Positions 27,484 to 36,532 of a DNA stretch of 64,000 nt are shown piece after piece. The notes below the pieces were generated by a model. That model was given only the letters and a program-made list of their open reading frames with translations. It was not told the origin of the DNA and did no database searches. Each line of letters starts with the position of its first letter. Within the stretch, counting starts at the first letter, position 1. A program made the position numbers and the translations under genes. The stretch lies in contig NZ_SRXT01000001.1 in NCBI RefSeq assembly GCF_004792685.1, forward strand, positions 310,001-374,000, written 5' to 3'. Source of the DNA: Sphingomonas gei (GTDB lineage Bacteria; Pseudomonadota; Alphaproteobacteria; Sphingomonadales; Sphingomonadaceae).

Positions 27484-28068
27484 ATGCTGGAAAGCATGAG
27501 GTTGGCGCATGAGCTTCCCGGCGGCATCGGCGAGGGGGACCCGTTGCCGCCCGAGGATCGCGTCGTTCCGGCGGCCACCCGCCGGCTCGAGACGCTGTTT
27601 CGCGAGCACCGGCCGCGGCTGTTGCGCTTCCTTTTGCGCCGGACCTCCAACGACACCGCCGAGGACCTGACCCAGCAGGCATTCGCGCGCCTCGCCGCAC
27701 TTGATCATGCGGCGGTCGACGCGATCGAAAGCCCGGGCGCCTATTTGCACCGCACGGCGGTGAACCTGTTGAAGGACGAGGCCAAGAGCGCGGCGCGGCA
27801 CGGCGCGCATTTGCATGTGTCCATGGACGACGTCGCCATAATGGGGCCGGATCAGATCGCCGCGCTCGAAGCGCGTGATATGCTCGCGCGGCTTGAGGCT
27901 GTTATGCTGCGACTCAAGCCGCGAACACGGGAGATCTTCTTGGCGCATCGAATCGACGGCTATAGCTATGCCGAGATCGCGGCCCGGACCGGGCTCGGGA
28001 TCAAGGCGGTGGAAAAGCATATGAGCCGTGCCATCGCCTATATCGACGACCATTCCTCCTTCCGATGA
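27484..28068 (+). CDS. FecI-like ECF RNA polymerase sigma factor
   Basis: A 194-residue ECF sigma factor with region 2 'FREHRPRLLRFLLRRTSNDTAEDLTQQAFARLAAL' and region 4 'LKPRTREIFLAHRIDGYSYAEIAARTGLGIKAVEKHMSRAI', both typical of the FecI group. GGAGG lies 5 bases before the ATG. It overlaps the FecR-like gene by ATGA and is followed by a TonB receptor with an STN domain, so it probably responds to an extracellular ligand sensed by that receptor. Likely targets are the receptor, the isopeptidase and perhaps the lasso genes; the first is by analogy, the last is inference. Confidence 0.92.
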   Translation: MLESMRLAHELPGGIGEGDPLPPEDRVVPAATRRLETLFREHRPRLLRFLLRRTSNDTAEDLTQQAFARLAALDHAAVDAIESPGAYLHRTAVNLLKDEAKSAARHGAHLHVSMDDVAIMGPDQIAALEARDMLARLEAVMLRLKPRTREIFLAHRIDGYSYAEIAARTGLGIKAVEKHMSRAIAYIDDHSSFR

Positions 28069-29054
28069 CCGGACCGGCAGGGGAGGATGGCGCCGCCGGA
28101 CGCGCACGGCAGGAGGCTGCCGGTTGGTTCGCGCGACTGCAGGCGGGTGCGAGCGAAGCGGAGCTGGCGGCGTTCGAGGCCTGGCGTGCCGATGCCTTGA
28201 ACGGCGAGACCTATGACCGGCTCGCCCGGCAATGGGAGCAGTCCAAGTTCCTCGCCAATACCAGTGTCGGCAAGGGGCGGGATCTCGGCCGCGCGCGCGC
28301 CTGGCATCGCCAGCCGGCAGCGCGCGCCGCGGCGGTAGCCGCCCTTTTGGTGCTGATCGTCGGCGGCACCCTGTTGCTGCGCACCGGCTTGCGGCCGGAC
28401 CCGGCCGCCGCGCCGGTCGCCTATGCCGGCAAGGCCGATGCGGTTCGCACGGTGACGCTGGCGGACGGCTCGCGCGTCACGCTCGACCGGAACAGCGCGA
28501 TCCGGGTCGCCTATGGCGCGTCCGAGCGTGTCGTCGAACTCGTCAAGGGGCGCGCGCGCTTCGATGTCGCGCACGACGCCGCGCGTTCCTTCCTGGTCCG
28601 CGCCGATGGCGGCACGGTGGTTGCGCACGGGACGGTCTTCGACGTCGAGCGGCGGCCGGCCCTTGTCCGCGTCGTCCTGCTGCGCGGCTCGGTCGAGGTC
28701 CGCGCCGACTCCGCGGGCGCGCGCGGCAGCGCGCGGGGGCGCATGCTCGCGCCAGGCCAGGCGCTGGTCTATGCCCATGGCAAGGCGCCGTCGCCGCCGG
28801 TCGCCGCCGATCCTGCCGATACCGCCTGGCCCGACGCCATGCTCTCGTTCGACGGAACGCCGCTGCGCGACGCGGTCGCGGGCTTCAATCGCCGCAATCC
28901 CGTCAAGCTGGTGCTCGGCTCCGACCGGGTCGGCGACCTGCGTATCACTGGCGCGTTCGCCGCCGACGATCCGATGGGGTTCGCCGAGGCAGCGGCCGCG
29001 ATGTTCAAGCTCGATCTTCGCCGGCAGCCGGACGCGTCGGTCTCGCTGCAATAG
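28065..29054 (+). CDS. FecR-family anti-sigma / sigma regulator
   Basis: A 329-residue single-pass inner-membrane protein. The N-terminal cytosolic DUF4880-like domain reads 'RQEAAGWFARLQAGASEAELAAFEAW'. A membrane segment at about residues 86-106 (AAAVAALLVLIVGG) is followed by a periplasmic FecR domain ('DGSRVTLDRNSAIRV', 'GRARFDVAHD', 'VVAHGTVFDV') and a C-terminal STN-like region ('LRDAVAGFNRRNPVKLVLG'). It holds or activates the sigma factor encoded just upstream. ATGA overlap with that gene shows co-translation. Confidence 0.92.
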   Translation: MTGPAGEDGAAGRARQEAAGWFARLQAGASEAELAAFEAWRADALNGETYDRLARQWEQSKFLANTSVGKGRDLGRARAWHRQPAARAAAVAALLVLIVGGTLLLRTGLRPDPAAAPVAYAGKADAVRTVTLADGSRVTLDRNSAIRVAYGASERVVELVKGRARFDVAHDAARSFLVRADGGTVVAHGTVFDVERRPALVRVVLLRGSVEVRADSAGARGSARGRMLAPGQALVYAHGKAPSPPVAADPADTAWPDAMLSFDGTPLRDAVAGFNRRNPVKLVLGSDRVGDLRITGAFAADDPMGFAEAAAAMFKLDLRRQPDASVSLQ

Positions 29055-29144
29055 GAGCGCACAAAAAGTCGTAGGGTAGTTTCCGTCCGCGTCGTCACCG
29101 CACCGAATGGCACCAGCAAGGATGCCAGGTGGGGAGGACGATAT

Positions 29145-31712
29145 ATGCGGGGAATTCTGGAATTATCGGCACTTTTTCTGGGCAGCACGGCGCTGGTCGC
29201 GGCGAGTTCGACCGCTGCCTTCGCGCAAGAGGCCCAACGGCGAAGCTACGACCTTCCCGCGCAGCCGCTTGCCCAATCCATCCGGGCGGTCGCCGCCGCG
29301 ACCGGACGGAGCATTGTCGCGCCGACCGAGTTGCTCGGCGACCGCCAGGCCCCGGCGTTGAAGGGAATGTTCTCGGTCGAAGAGGCGCTGGGGCGGCTTC
29401 TTGCCGCATCCGGGCTGCGCGCGCGGCGATCGGGTGCCGCTTTCGTGATCACCGCCGCAGAACCGCATGCACTCGAAGCGCCCGTCGAGGCACAGCAAGA
29501 GATTACCGTCACCGGCAGCCGCATTCGCGGTGCGCCCGTCGCCTCCACGGTAATCCAGGTCACGCGCGAGGAAGCGCGCAATGCCGGACAGGCGACGCTG
29601 GCCGAGATCGCCCGCAGCCTTCCGCAGAATTTCGGCGGCGGCCAGAATCCGGGGGTCGGCTTCAACGTGCCGGAAACCAACGGAGCCGATGTCGGTGGCG
29701 GCGCTTCGATCAACCTGCGCGGGCTCGGCGGCGACGCGACTCTGACGTTGCTCAACGGCCACCGCCTTTCCTACAACGCCGCGAAGCAGTCCGTCGATAT
29801 CTCGGTCATTCCGCTTGGCGCCGTCAGCCGGATCGATGTCGTTCCCGACGGGGCGTCGGCGCTATTCGGCTCGGACGCGGTCGCCGGCGTCGTCAACATC
29901 CTGCTGCGCCGGGACCTCAAGGGCGTCGAGACCAGCGCGCGGCTCGGCGCGGCGACCGACGGCGGCGGGTTCAGCCAGACCTATGGGGCCACGGCAGGCA
30001 CCAACTGGGGATCCGGCAACGCGCTGCTCGCCTATGAATATGGCAGCACCGACGCGATCCTGGCCCGGCAGCGCGATTATGCCGCGACCCGTTCGCCCGG
30101 GCTGACGCTGTTCCCGGCACAGCGCCGGCACAGCGTTCTCGGCTCCGCCGAGCAGGATCTCGCCCCCGGTGTCCGCCTGGCCATCGACGGCCTGTTCAAC
30201 AAGCGATGGACGAACCTGACCTATCCGCTGGCCGCCGGCGGCGACCTCACCGTCGCCCGGGGGCGGACGACCTCGACGGCACGATCCTTCGGCGTCTCGC
30301 CGTCCCTGTCGTGGAGCTTCCCGGCAGACTGGAACACGACGCTATCCGCCACCTATGGCGAGGATCGCGTCGACTATGGTGGCTATAGCTTTCAGGGCGG
30401 CGTGCTGTCGGTCAACACCGGCGGCTATTACGTCAATCGCGCGCGGTCGATCGAGCTTGCGAGCACCGGCCGGTTGTTCGCGCTTCCGGGCGGCCCGGCC
30501 AAGCTCGCGATCGGAGCCGGGCATCGCCAGATCGACTTTCGCCGCTTCACGGGTGTGAACGGCACCCAGAATATCGACCAGTCGCAGGCGGATACCTATG
30601 GCTTCGGGGAGCTCAGCCTGCCGCTGGTGTCGCCCGATCAGTCCATTCCGCTCGTCCGCAGCTTGGTGTTGAGCGCCGCAGTGCGCTACGAGGCCTATCG
30701 CCGCATCGGCGATGTCGCGACACCGAAGCTGGGACTGGTTTACGCGCCGGCCAGCGACTTCACCTTCAAGGCGAGCTGGGGGAAGAGCTTCCGCGCGCCG
30801 ACGCTGTATCAGCAATATCAACCCCAGACGCTTTACTTGACGCGCACCTCGACGGTGGGCGGGCAGGGCTATCCGGCATCGGCGACGGCGCTGCTGCTGC
30901 TCGGCGGCAACCCCGATCTCAAACCCGAGCGCTCGACCAACTGGTCGGCAACGATCGAGGTGCGCCCGCGCTTCCTTCCCGGGGCAAACCTCGAGCTTGG
31001 CTATTTTTCGGTGCGCTACCGGGATCGCATCGTCACCCCGATCCCATCGCTTTCTACGGCGCTGCGCGACGCCGGCTATGCCAGCTTCGTGACGCTCAAC
31101 CCCGACGGTGCCGAGCAGGCATCGACGATCGCCGGCGCGAGCGTCTTCACCAACCTGACTGGGGGCACCGCCTACAATCCGGCGAATGTGGTGGCGCTGG
31201 TCCGCAACACCAGCGTGAATGCGGGCCGGCAATCGGTCCATGGGATCGACGCCTTGCTGCGCTACGCCGGGACGCTCGGCGGCGGAATGGTGACGGCGTC
31301 GGCGAACGCGGCCTATCTCGAGAGCGAGCAGCAGATCGGCCCGGCCCTGCCGGTCACCCAGCTGGCGGGCATCCTCTTCAACCCCCCGCATCTGCGGCTG
31401 CGCGGCGATCTCGGATGGTCGGTCGGCGGGGTGACGATCACGGCCAACGTCACCCGTATCGGTTCGGTCACCGACAATCGCACCGCGCCTTCCGTCCGGA
31501 TCCCCGGCATGACGCCGGTCGATCTCACCCTGCGCTACCGGGGCGACAGCGGGCTGCTGCGCGGCTTCGATCTGATCGCGTCGGTCCAGAACCTGTTCAA
31601 CGCCAAGCCGTCGCCGATCGCGACGTCGCTCTTCTACGACACGCCCTATGACTCGACGAACTATTCGCCGCTGGGGCGCTTCGTCAGCCTGTCGGTGTCC
31701 CGGAAATGGTGA
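29145..31712 (+). CDS. TonB-dependent receptor with STN signalling domain
   Basis: An 855-residue receptor. After a signal peptide (ending AAFAQ), the STN domain spans about residues 30-105 ('RSYDLPAQPLAQSIRAVAAAT', 'EEALGRLLAASGLRARR'). The plug has 'TVTGSRIRG' and 'IDVVPDGASALFGSDAVAGVVNILLRR', and the barrel ends in 'SLSVSRKW', a proper aromatic terminus. GGGGAGGAC precedes the ATG. Position after sigma/FecR genes makes it a transducing receptor. In proteobacterial lasso clusters such a receptor sits next to the isopeptidase and is thought to import the lasso peptide or a related ligand; here the same order is seen. Confidence 0.92.
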   Translation: MRGILELSALFLGSTALVAASSTAAFAQEAQRRSYDLPAQPLAQSIRAVAAATGRSIVAPTELLGDRQAPALKGMFSVEEALGRLLAASGLRARRSGAAFVITAAEPHALEAPVEAQQEITVTGSRIRGAPVASTVIQVTREEARNAGQATLAEIARSLPQNFGGGQNPGVGFNVPETNGADVGGGASINLRGLGGDATLTLLNGHRLSYNAAKQSVDISVIPLGAVSRIDVVPDGASALFGSDAVAGVVNILLRRDLKGVETSARLGAATDGGGFSQTYGATAGTNWGSGNALLAYEYGSTDAILARQRDYAATRSPGLTLFPAQRRHSVLGSAEQDLAPGVRLAIDGLFNKRWTNLTYPLAAGGDLTVARGRTTSTARSFGVSPSLSWSFPADWNTTLSATYGEDRVDYGGYSFQGGVLSVNTGGYYVNRARSIELASTGRLFALPGGPAKLAIGAGHRQIDFRRFTGVNGTQNIDQSQADTYGFGELSLPLVSPDQSIPLVRSLVLSAAVRYEAYRRIGDVATPKLGLVYAPASDFTFKASWGKSFRAPTLYQQYQPQTLYLTRTSTVGGQGYPASATALLLLGGNPDLKPERSTNWSATIEVRPRFLPGANLELGYFSVRYRDRIVTPIPSLSTALRDAGYASFVTLNPDGAEQASTIAGASVFTNLTGGTAYNPANVVALVRNTSVNAGRQSVHGIDALLRYAGTLGGGMVTASANAAYLESEQQIGPALPVTQLAGILFNPPHLRLRGDLGWSVGGVTITANVTRIGSVTDNRTAPSVRIPGMTPVDLTLRYRGDSGLLRGFDLIASVQNLFNAKPSPIATSLFYDTPYDSTNYSPLGRFVSLSVSRKW

Positions 31713-33826
31713 GGGCGGCCCTGCTCGCCGGCCTGATGCTCCTGAGCGGAGCGCCGGCCTTCGCCGGCTGCTCCGACATGCTGCCGACCGCGGCCGAAGC
31801 GAACGGGCCGCGGCGCCTGATCGAGGCGAGGGACCTGATCGAACTCCGCGACATCGGCATGCCCGATCCCTCCTATTTCTTCCTGCCGAGCCCGCTCGCC
31901 GTCTCACCCGACGGCAAATCGATCGCCGTGCTGCTGAGCCGCGGCGATATCGCCGGCAACGGCTATTGCCGCGCGCTGGTGGTGCTCAGCACCGCGAGCG
32001 GCGGCGCGCCCCCGCGCATAGTCGATCGGGGCGGTGAAATGATCACCGCCACCGACGTCAAGCGCGGGCTCTTCGTCAACACCGGCTTTCCCGACCTGGT
32101 CGTGCCGGCCTGGTCGCCGGACGGTCGATGGATCGCCTATCTGAAGCGTATAGACGGGATCACCCAGCTGTGGCGCGCCCGTGCCGACGGCTCCGCGGCA
32201 GAGGCGGTCACCCGCTCCGCGGTCGATGTCGAGCGCTGGTCCTGGGCGCCGAATGGCCGGGACCTGCTCTATGCGAGCCGGCCTGGGGTCGCCGACGCGC
32301 GGCGGGCGCTCGATCGCGAAGCGGCGACAGGCTATTTGTACGATGGGCGGGTCAGGCCCAATCCGAGTCCCCGTCCGCAGCTGCGCGAGGCGGACGTGCC
32401 GCAGGCGGTATTCCTCGTCGATCCCGAGACTGGTCTGGACCGACCGGCAAGCGCCGAGGAGGGTTCGGCTTTGCCACCCGATCCACCAGGCGGATCCCAG
32501 CCGCAGGCCGTTGCCGTGTCGGGCGACCGCCGGGCCTGGACCGAGCGCGAGGCGCCGGGCCCGCTCAGCCCGTCGCGGATCTGGGTCACCGATCGCTCGG
32601 GGCGAAAACAGCCTTGCCCCGCCACGGCCTGTCGCGACGGCATCGTCAACCTATGGTGGCAGGCGGACGGGTCGCTCCTATTCCTGCGCCGCGAAGGCTG
32701 GGCGAAGGGCCGCATGGCGCTCTATCGCTGGCGCCCGGGAAGTCGGGCTGCCCGGCGCTTCCTGTCGAGCCCGACCTGGCTCACCGGCTGCAGCTATCGC
32801 GAGGCACGGCTATATTGCGTCTCCGAAGACGCGGTAACGCCGCGCCAGGTGGTGGCGATCGATCTGCCAAGCGGGCGGCGGTCGCTGCTGTTCGATCCCA
32901 ATCCGGGTTTCGCGCGGCTTCGGCTCGGCAAGGTGGAACGGCTGACCTGGCAGAGCGAGCCCGGCATGCCGGCCTGGGGCGACCTTGTCCTGCCGCCCGA
33001 TGCCGTGCCCGGCCAGAAACTCCCGCTGGTGATCGTCCAATATCATAGCGACGGTTTCCTGCGGGGCGGCACCGGCGATGCCCATCCGATCTTCCTGCTC
33101 GCCGCGCACGGATTCGCAGTGCTGAGCTTCGAGCGGCCGGCCGTGGAAAGCGCGGCCTATCCGGGATTGAAGACCATCGACGCGATCATCGCAGCGATGA
33201 CCAGGGACTGGGGCGAACGCAGGAGCGTGCTGTCGTCGCTCCTCGCCGGGATCGATCGCACGATCGCGATGGGCGTGGCCGATCCCCGGCGCATCGGCAT
33301 CACCGGCCTCAGCGACGGCGCCTCAACCGTCAATTACGCGCTGATCAACGCCGACCGGTTCGCGGCCGCCTCGATCAGCACCTGCTGCGAGGACCCCAGG
33401 ACGGTGATGACCTATGGCGGCACCGCCTGGGCCGACTGGAATCGCGCGGTCCGGCATTATCCGCTGGCGACCGAGGACGGTACCGCGTTCTGGAAGCCGA
33501 TGGCATTGTCGCTCAATGCCGACCGGATCGATACCCCGATCCTCATGCAGCTCGCCGACAGCGAATATCTGCTGGCGCTCGAAGCCTTCACCGCGCTGCG
33601 CGAGAAGAACAAGCCGGTCGAGATGTACGTCTCGCCCGGCGAGTTTCACACCCGGACCCAGCCGCTGCACCGGCTCGCCGAATATAGCCGCGACATCGAC
33701 TGGTTAGGTTTCTGGCTTCAAGGGCGCGAGGATCCGGATCCGGCCAAGCGTGCGCAATATGCGCGCTGGCGGGCGCTTCGGGACATGCGATCCCCGGCGC
33801 CGGCGACCCCGGCGGTGCCGCACTAG
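31706..33826 (+). CDS. Atxe2-type lasso peptide isopeptidase (S9 family)
   Basis: A 706-residue exported serine hydrolase with a signal peptide (MVRAALLAGLMLLSGAPAFA). An N-terminal beta-propeller-like region starts 'RRLIEARDLIELRDIG', the usual opening of lasso isopeptidases. The C-terminal alpha/beta-hydrolase domain has the nucleophile in 'GLSDGAS', an Asp in 'QLADSEY' and His in 'GEFHTRTQ'. Such enzymes cut the isopeptide bond of the threaded lasso ring. Its start overlaps the receptor stop by 7 bp. Its TAG overlaps the convergent cyclase TAG inside CTAG at 33823-33826. The family call rests on sequence recall plus the complete lasso neighbourhood. Confidence 0.9.
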   Translation: MVRAALLAGLMLLSGAPAFAGCSDMLPTAAEANGPRRLIEARDLIELRDIGMPDPSYFFLPSPLAVSPDGKSIAVLLSRGDIAGNGYCRALVVLSTASGGAPPRIVDRGGEMITATDVKRGLFVNTGFPDLVVPAWSPDGRWIAYLKRIDGITQLWRARADGSAAEAVTRSAVDVERWSWAPNGRDLLYASRPGVADARRALDREAATGYLYDGRVRPNPSPRPQLREADVPQAVFLVDPETGLDRPASAEEGSALPPDPPGGSQPQAVAVSGDRRAWTEREAPGPLSPSRIWVTDRSGRKQPCPATACRDGIVNLWWQADGSLLFLRREGWAKGRMALYRWRPGSRAARRFLSSPTWLTGCSYREARLYCVSEDAVTPRQVVAIDLPSGRRSLLFDPNPGFARLRLGKVERLTWQSEPGMPAWGDLVLPPDAVPGQKLPLVIVQYHSDGFLRGGTGDAHPIFLLAAHGFAVLSFERPAVESAAYPGLKTIDAIIAAMTRDWGERRSVLSSLLAGIDRTIAMGVADPRRIGITGLSDGASTVNYALINADRFAAASISTCCEDPRTVMTYGGTAWADWNRAVRHYPLATEDGTAFWKPMALSLNADRIDTPILMQLADSEYLLALEAFTALREKNKPVEMYVSPGEFHTRTQPLHRLAEYSRDIDWLGFWLQGREDPDPAKRAQYARWRALRDMRSPAPATPAVPH

Positions 33827-35568
33827 CCGGGCCAGCACCGGCTCCAGGCTTCGGCATCGACCAGCCGCAGGATGCGAACATGGCCGGAGCCTCGCGCGGG
33901 GCGCGCGTCGTCGAGATAGGCGGCCAGAGCATCGCAATCGAGCAAGCCGTGCGCTGCGAGATTGCCCTCCAGCAAAAGACTACGGATCTGCCGGCGCCTG
34001 CTCTCGTAGAGCGCGACAAGAAAGGCGTCCGGCGATCCCTTGGACCGGCGCCAGGCCACTTCTTCGGGGAGGATGGCCTCGAAGGCGTGGCGCGCGACCG
34101 CGCGGTTGCAGCCGCGGTCGAACCATAGCCAGGTCGGAATCCGCAGGCAGAGTTCGACGACCGGCTGGGCGAGGAGCGGGTATAGAAAGCGCCGCTCGGC
34201 GCAGGGGTCGCTGTCTTCGGTGAGATATTGCGGTCCGATCAGCAAAGCGACATGCGCGGCCTTGCCTGGAAGCGCCTCTGCCGGCGGCGCTAGCCAGGGA
34301 TGCCGCGAGGCGGCCTGCGCCCGCGCTGCGGCGTCGGCGGACAAGAAGCCGGTGTCGGTGTCGAGCGGCGGGGCGCGCCGCTGCCAGGACCGTAGCCACG
34401 CCTTGCGCCGGACGGTCCACCGGCTCGTGTCGCACAGGTCGGCGATCTCGCGCGCCACCCGGCGATATTCGCGGCCATCGTCGAGCGCGGCGCGGCAGTC
34501 GAGCAACGGTAATACCGATTGCAGCGAGCAGAAGATGTTGTCGCCGCCGCCGCCGCTCAGCACAGCGTCGGCACCCGCGGTTTCAGCGACGCGATGGGCC
34601 TGGCGCCGGGCTTCATACTCGAACGCCCGCGAGGCGGGCCGGGGAAGCTTGGCCGCTGCGGCATGCGCGAGATCGACGCCGTCCAGTTCGAAATAGCGTT
34701 CGGCGAGCGGCAGGCCGAGCCGCGCGCAGACCGCGCGGGCGTACCGGCGTTCGTCGCCTGCCGCATCGTCCGTACTGACATTCGCGCAGTGAAGGTCTTG
34801 CCCGCGCGTCGCTGCGCTGGCGGCGATGATCGAGGAGTCGAGACCCCCGGAGAGCATCAGCACGCCGCGCGTGATGGTGGCCCCGCGCGCGGCGACCGCG
34901 GCGACGATCTCGCCCTGAAGCCGCCTCGCGGCTTCCTTTCCGTCGGCGAGCGCGCGTGCGCTATCCGCGAAGGTCCAGGGCGACCAGAGGGTCGTGACAA
35001 CCGGCTCGCCGATGCCGAAGCGGATCTGGTCGCCGCCCCGGAGCTCGCGCAGCCCGGCAAGGCAGGTCGCGGCGCCCCGGACGCGCGGCGCGCAAAGGAA
35101 GTCACCCAAGGCCGGCCAGTCTAGCCGGGGCCGGAAGCCCCCGAACCGCTCGAGCATCGCCACGTCGGAGCCGGCCACCCATCCTTCGCTGCTCGGCGCA
35201 TAGAAGCAGGGCAGTTCTCCGAAGGGGGCGCGCACGAGGCTGGCGTGATCCTGCCCGCCGTCCACGACGATCGCGACATAGCCGCCCCAATAGCCATGCG
35301 TCAGCCCGGCACCGCCACTCGCCCGGAGCGACGCGACGGTCGAGGGGGAGAGCAGGTCGAGCGGGCCGGGCCTGCCGATCGCGAACAGCGGGCCGATCAC
35401 GAGGCCGCCATCGGCGAGGGCAACGCGGCTCGCACCCCGTTCGACGAGCACCAGGCATTCCGGCAGGTCGAGCGCGATTTGCCAGCAGGGGTCGGAACGC
35501 GCGGCTTGCCGTACGGCATCACGCCGCCCGGCATCGCCGCCGATCGCCGCGAAGAAGCGATTGCCCAT
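33823..35568 (-). CDS. Lasso peptide macrolactam synthetase (asparagine-synthetase-like cyclase)
   Basis: A 581-residue homologue of asparagine synthetase B. The N-terminal half is a glutaminase-like domain ('GGYVAIVVDGG', 'GELPCFYAPSSEGWVAGSD') lacking the usual catalytic Cys at residue 2 (starts MGNRFF). The ATP-pyrophosphatase domain has the P-loop 'LSGGLDSSIIA' and 'VLSGGGGDNIFC', with 'RRFLYPLLAQPVVEL' further on. This is the McjC/C-protein class, which adenylates the ring Asp/Glu side chain and closes it onto the core N-terminus. The stop of the leader peptidase gene abuts its start, so the lasso A-B-C genes form one operon. Confidence 0.92.
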   Translation of the reverse strand: MGNRFFAAIGGDAGRRDAVRQAARSDPCWQIALDLPECLVLVERGASRVALADGGLVIGPLFAIGRPGPLDLLSPSTVASLRASGGAGLTHGYWGGYVAIVVDGGQDHASLVRAPFGELPCFYAPSSEGWVAGSDVAMLERFGGFRPRLDWPALGDFLCAPRVRGAATCLAGLRELRGGDQIRFGIGEPVVTTLWSPWTFADSARALADGKEAARRLQGEIVAAVAARGATITRGVLMLSGGLDSSIIAASAATRGQDLHCANVSTDDAAGDERRYARAVCARLGLPLAERYFELDGVDLAHAAAAKLPRPASRAFEYEARRQAHRVAETAGADAVLSGGGGDNIFCSLQSVLPLLDCRAALDDGREYRRVAREIADLCDTSRWTVRRKAWLRSWQRRAPPLDTDTGFLSADAAARAQAASRHPWLAPPAEALPGKAAHVALLIGPQYLTEDSDPCAERRFLYPLLAQPVVELCLRIPTWLWFDRGCNRAVARHAFEAILPEEVAWRRSKGSPDAFLVALYESRRRQIRSLLLEGNLAAHGLLDCDALAAYLDDARPARGSGHVRILRLVDAEAWSRCWPG

Positions 35569-36276
35569 TCACACCACCAGGATCGGAGAGAAGTCGCGAA
35601 CCGCATCCACCCGGTCGTTGACCACCAGGTCAAGCCATTGCACCCAGGCATGGGCCGCAAAGGGCTGCAGTTTCACGGCCAGCACCAGATCGGCGCGCAC
35701 GCCCGCCGCAAACAGCCGCTCGGCCACCGCAATCGATCGGGGCAGGCACTGGTCGTGCGTCGTGATGACCGTGCGGAGCCTGGCGAAGGCGGCGGCGGTG
35801 TGCGCGAGCCTTTCCTGTTCCGCGCGCGCGGGTTGGAGCCGCGCTTTTTGTCGCTGCAGACGGGTGATCGCCGCGTGCAGGCCGAACAGCCGCAGCCGCA
35901 GCGGCGCCTGCAACAGCGCTATGCCCGCCAACAGGATCGGGATCGGGCGCACCGGGATCGGAGCCGCATCGAGCAGGCTGGAGCGGGCCTCGGCCACATC
36001 GGGACAAGCGCGCGGCTCGGCGTGCGCGTCACCGGCGCGCAACAGGCCTTGTTGTTCGAGTCCCTCCAGGATCTTCGCATCCTCCGGCGCCGAAGGGCCG
36101 GCGGCGGCCAGTCGTTGAAAGCTGCGTTCGGCGTCGGGGGAGAGGCAGAAATAGCGGTCGGCGCGCAGATCCAGGAAGACCGTCCGACCTGCGACGTGAC
36201 AGAAGCTGACGCCGGGCTTGAGGATATGGGCCATGGCGATGGGCGCGCGGCCGGCGGCCGCGCGCCTCGCGATCAT
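35569..36276 (-). CDS. Lasso peptide leader-binding / leader peptidase protein (B protein, fused RRE)
   Basis: A 235-residue McjB-type protein. The N-terminal PqqD-like recognition element reads 'PGVSFCHVAGRTVFLDLRADRYFCLSP'. The C-terminal transglutaminase-like protease has the Cys in 'HDQCLPRSIAVAERL', His in 'FAAHAWVQW' and Asp in 'NDRVDAV'. It removes the leader of the precursor encoded just upstream. The ATG at 36276 overlaps the precursor stop (ATGA). A second in-frame ATG at 36234 would begin MAHILKPGVSF and fits family N-termini better, so the true start is uncertain by 14 residues. Confidence 0.92.
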   Translation of the reverse strand: MIARRAAAGRAPIAMAHILKPGVSFCHVAGRTVFLDLRADRYFCLSPDAERSFQRLAAAGPSAPEDAKILEGLEQQGLLRAGDAHAEPRACPDVAEARSSLLDAAPIPVRPIPILLAGIALLQAPLRLRLFGLHAAITRLQRQKARLQPARAEQERLAHTAAAFARLRTVITTHDQCLPRSIAVAERLFAAGVRADLVLAVKLQPFAAHAWVQWLDLVVNDRVDAVRDFSPILVV

Positions 36277-36404
36277 TCGTCGGTCAGGCCGGCGAGGATG
36301 CGGCCGTCGCCCACATCGGGGAAGTCGCCCTTGGGGCCCTTGGTCTCGACGCTGGCGGCGCCGAGATCGATCAGGTCGGACGGGGTCTCGTACTTGCGTT
36401 CCAT
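36273..36404 (-). CDS. Lasso peptide precursor
   Basis: A 43-codon gene. The leader of 22 residues begins MERKYETPSDLIDLG and ends VETK, with the conserved Thr at leader position -2. The predicted core is 21 residues: ring segment GPKGDFPD, then a 13-residue tail ending LTDE. Gly1 and Asp8 would form an 8-residue macrolactam. A core that opens with Gly and has Asp at position 8 or 9 is usual for proteobacterial lasso peptides. AAGGAG lies 7 bases before the ATG. The stop overlaps the B-protein start. The tail has Arg13 but few bulky residues, so the steric plugs are not obvious. Confidence 0.9.
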   Translation of the reverse strand: MERKYETPSDLIDLGAASVETKGPKGDFPDVGDGRILAGLTDE

Positions 36405-36420
36405 GACACGTCTCCTTGCG

Positions 36421-36440
36421 CGCTGCGGACTTTCGCAGCG
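36421..36440 (-). promoter_or_regulatory. 5'-leader hairpin before the lasso precursor ribosome site
   Basis: A perfect 7-bp stem (CGCTGCG/CGCAGCG) with a 6-base loop ends 3 bases upstream of the AAGGAG ribosome site of the precursor gene. It has no following T-run, so it is not a simple terminator. It could modulate translation or mRNA stability. Upstream, at about 36470-36500, is an AT-rich stretch with TATAAAAT on the minus strand that could be the promoter. Confidence 0.5.
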
Positions 36441-36532
36441 GGAGACAGGCTAGGCGCGACCCGACGCTATCCGAATTTTATAGTGAGAATATATCGCGAT
36501 TGTTTTCGGCGGCGACGGGAAAGGGCTTGGGG

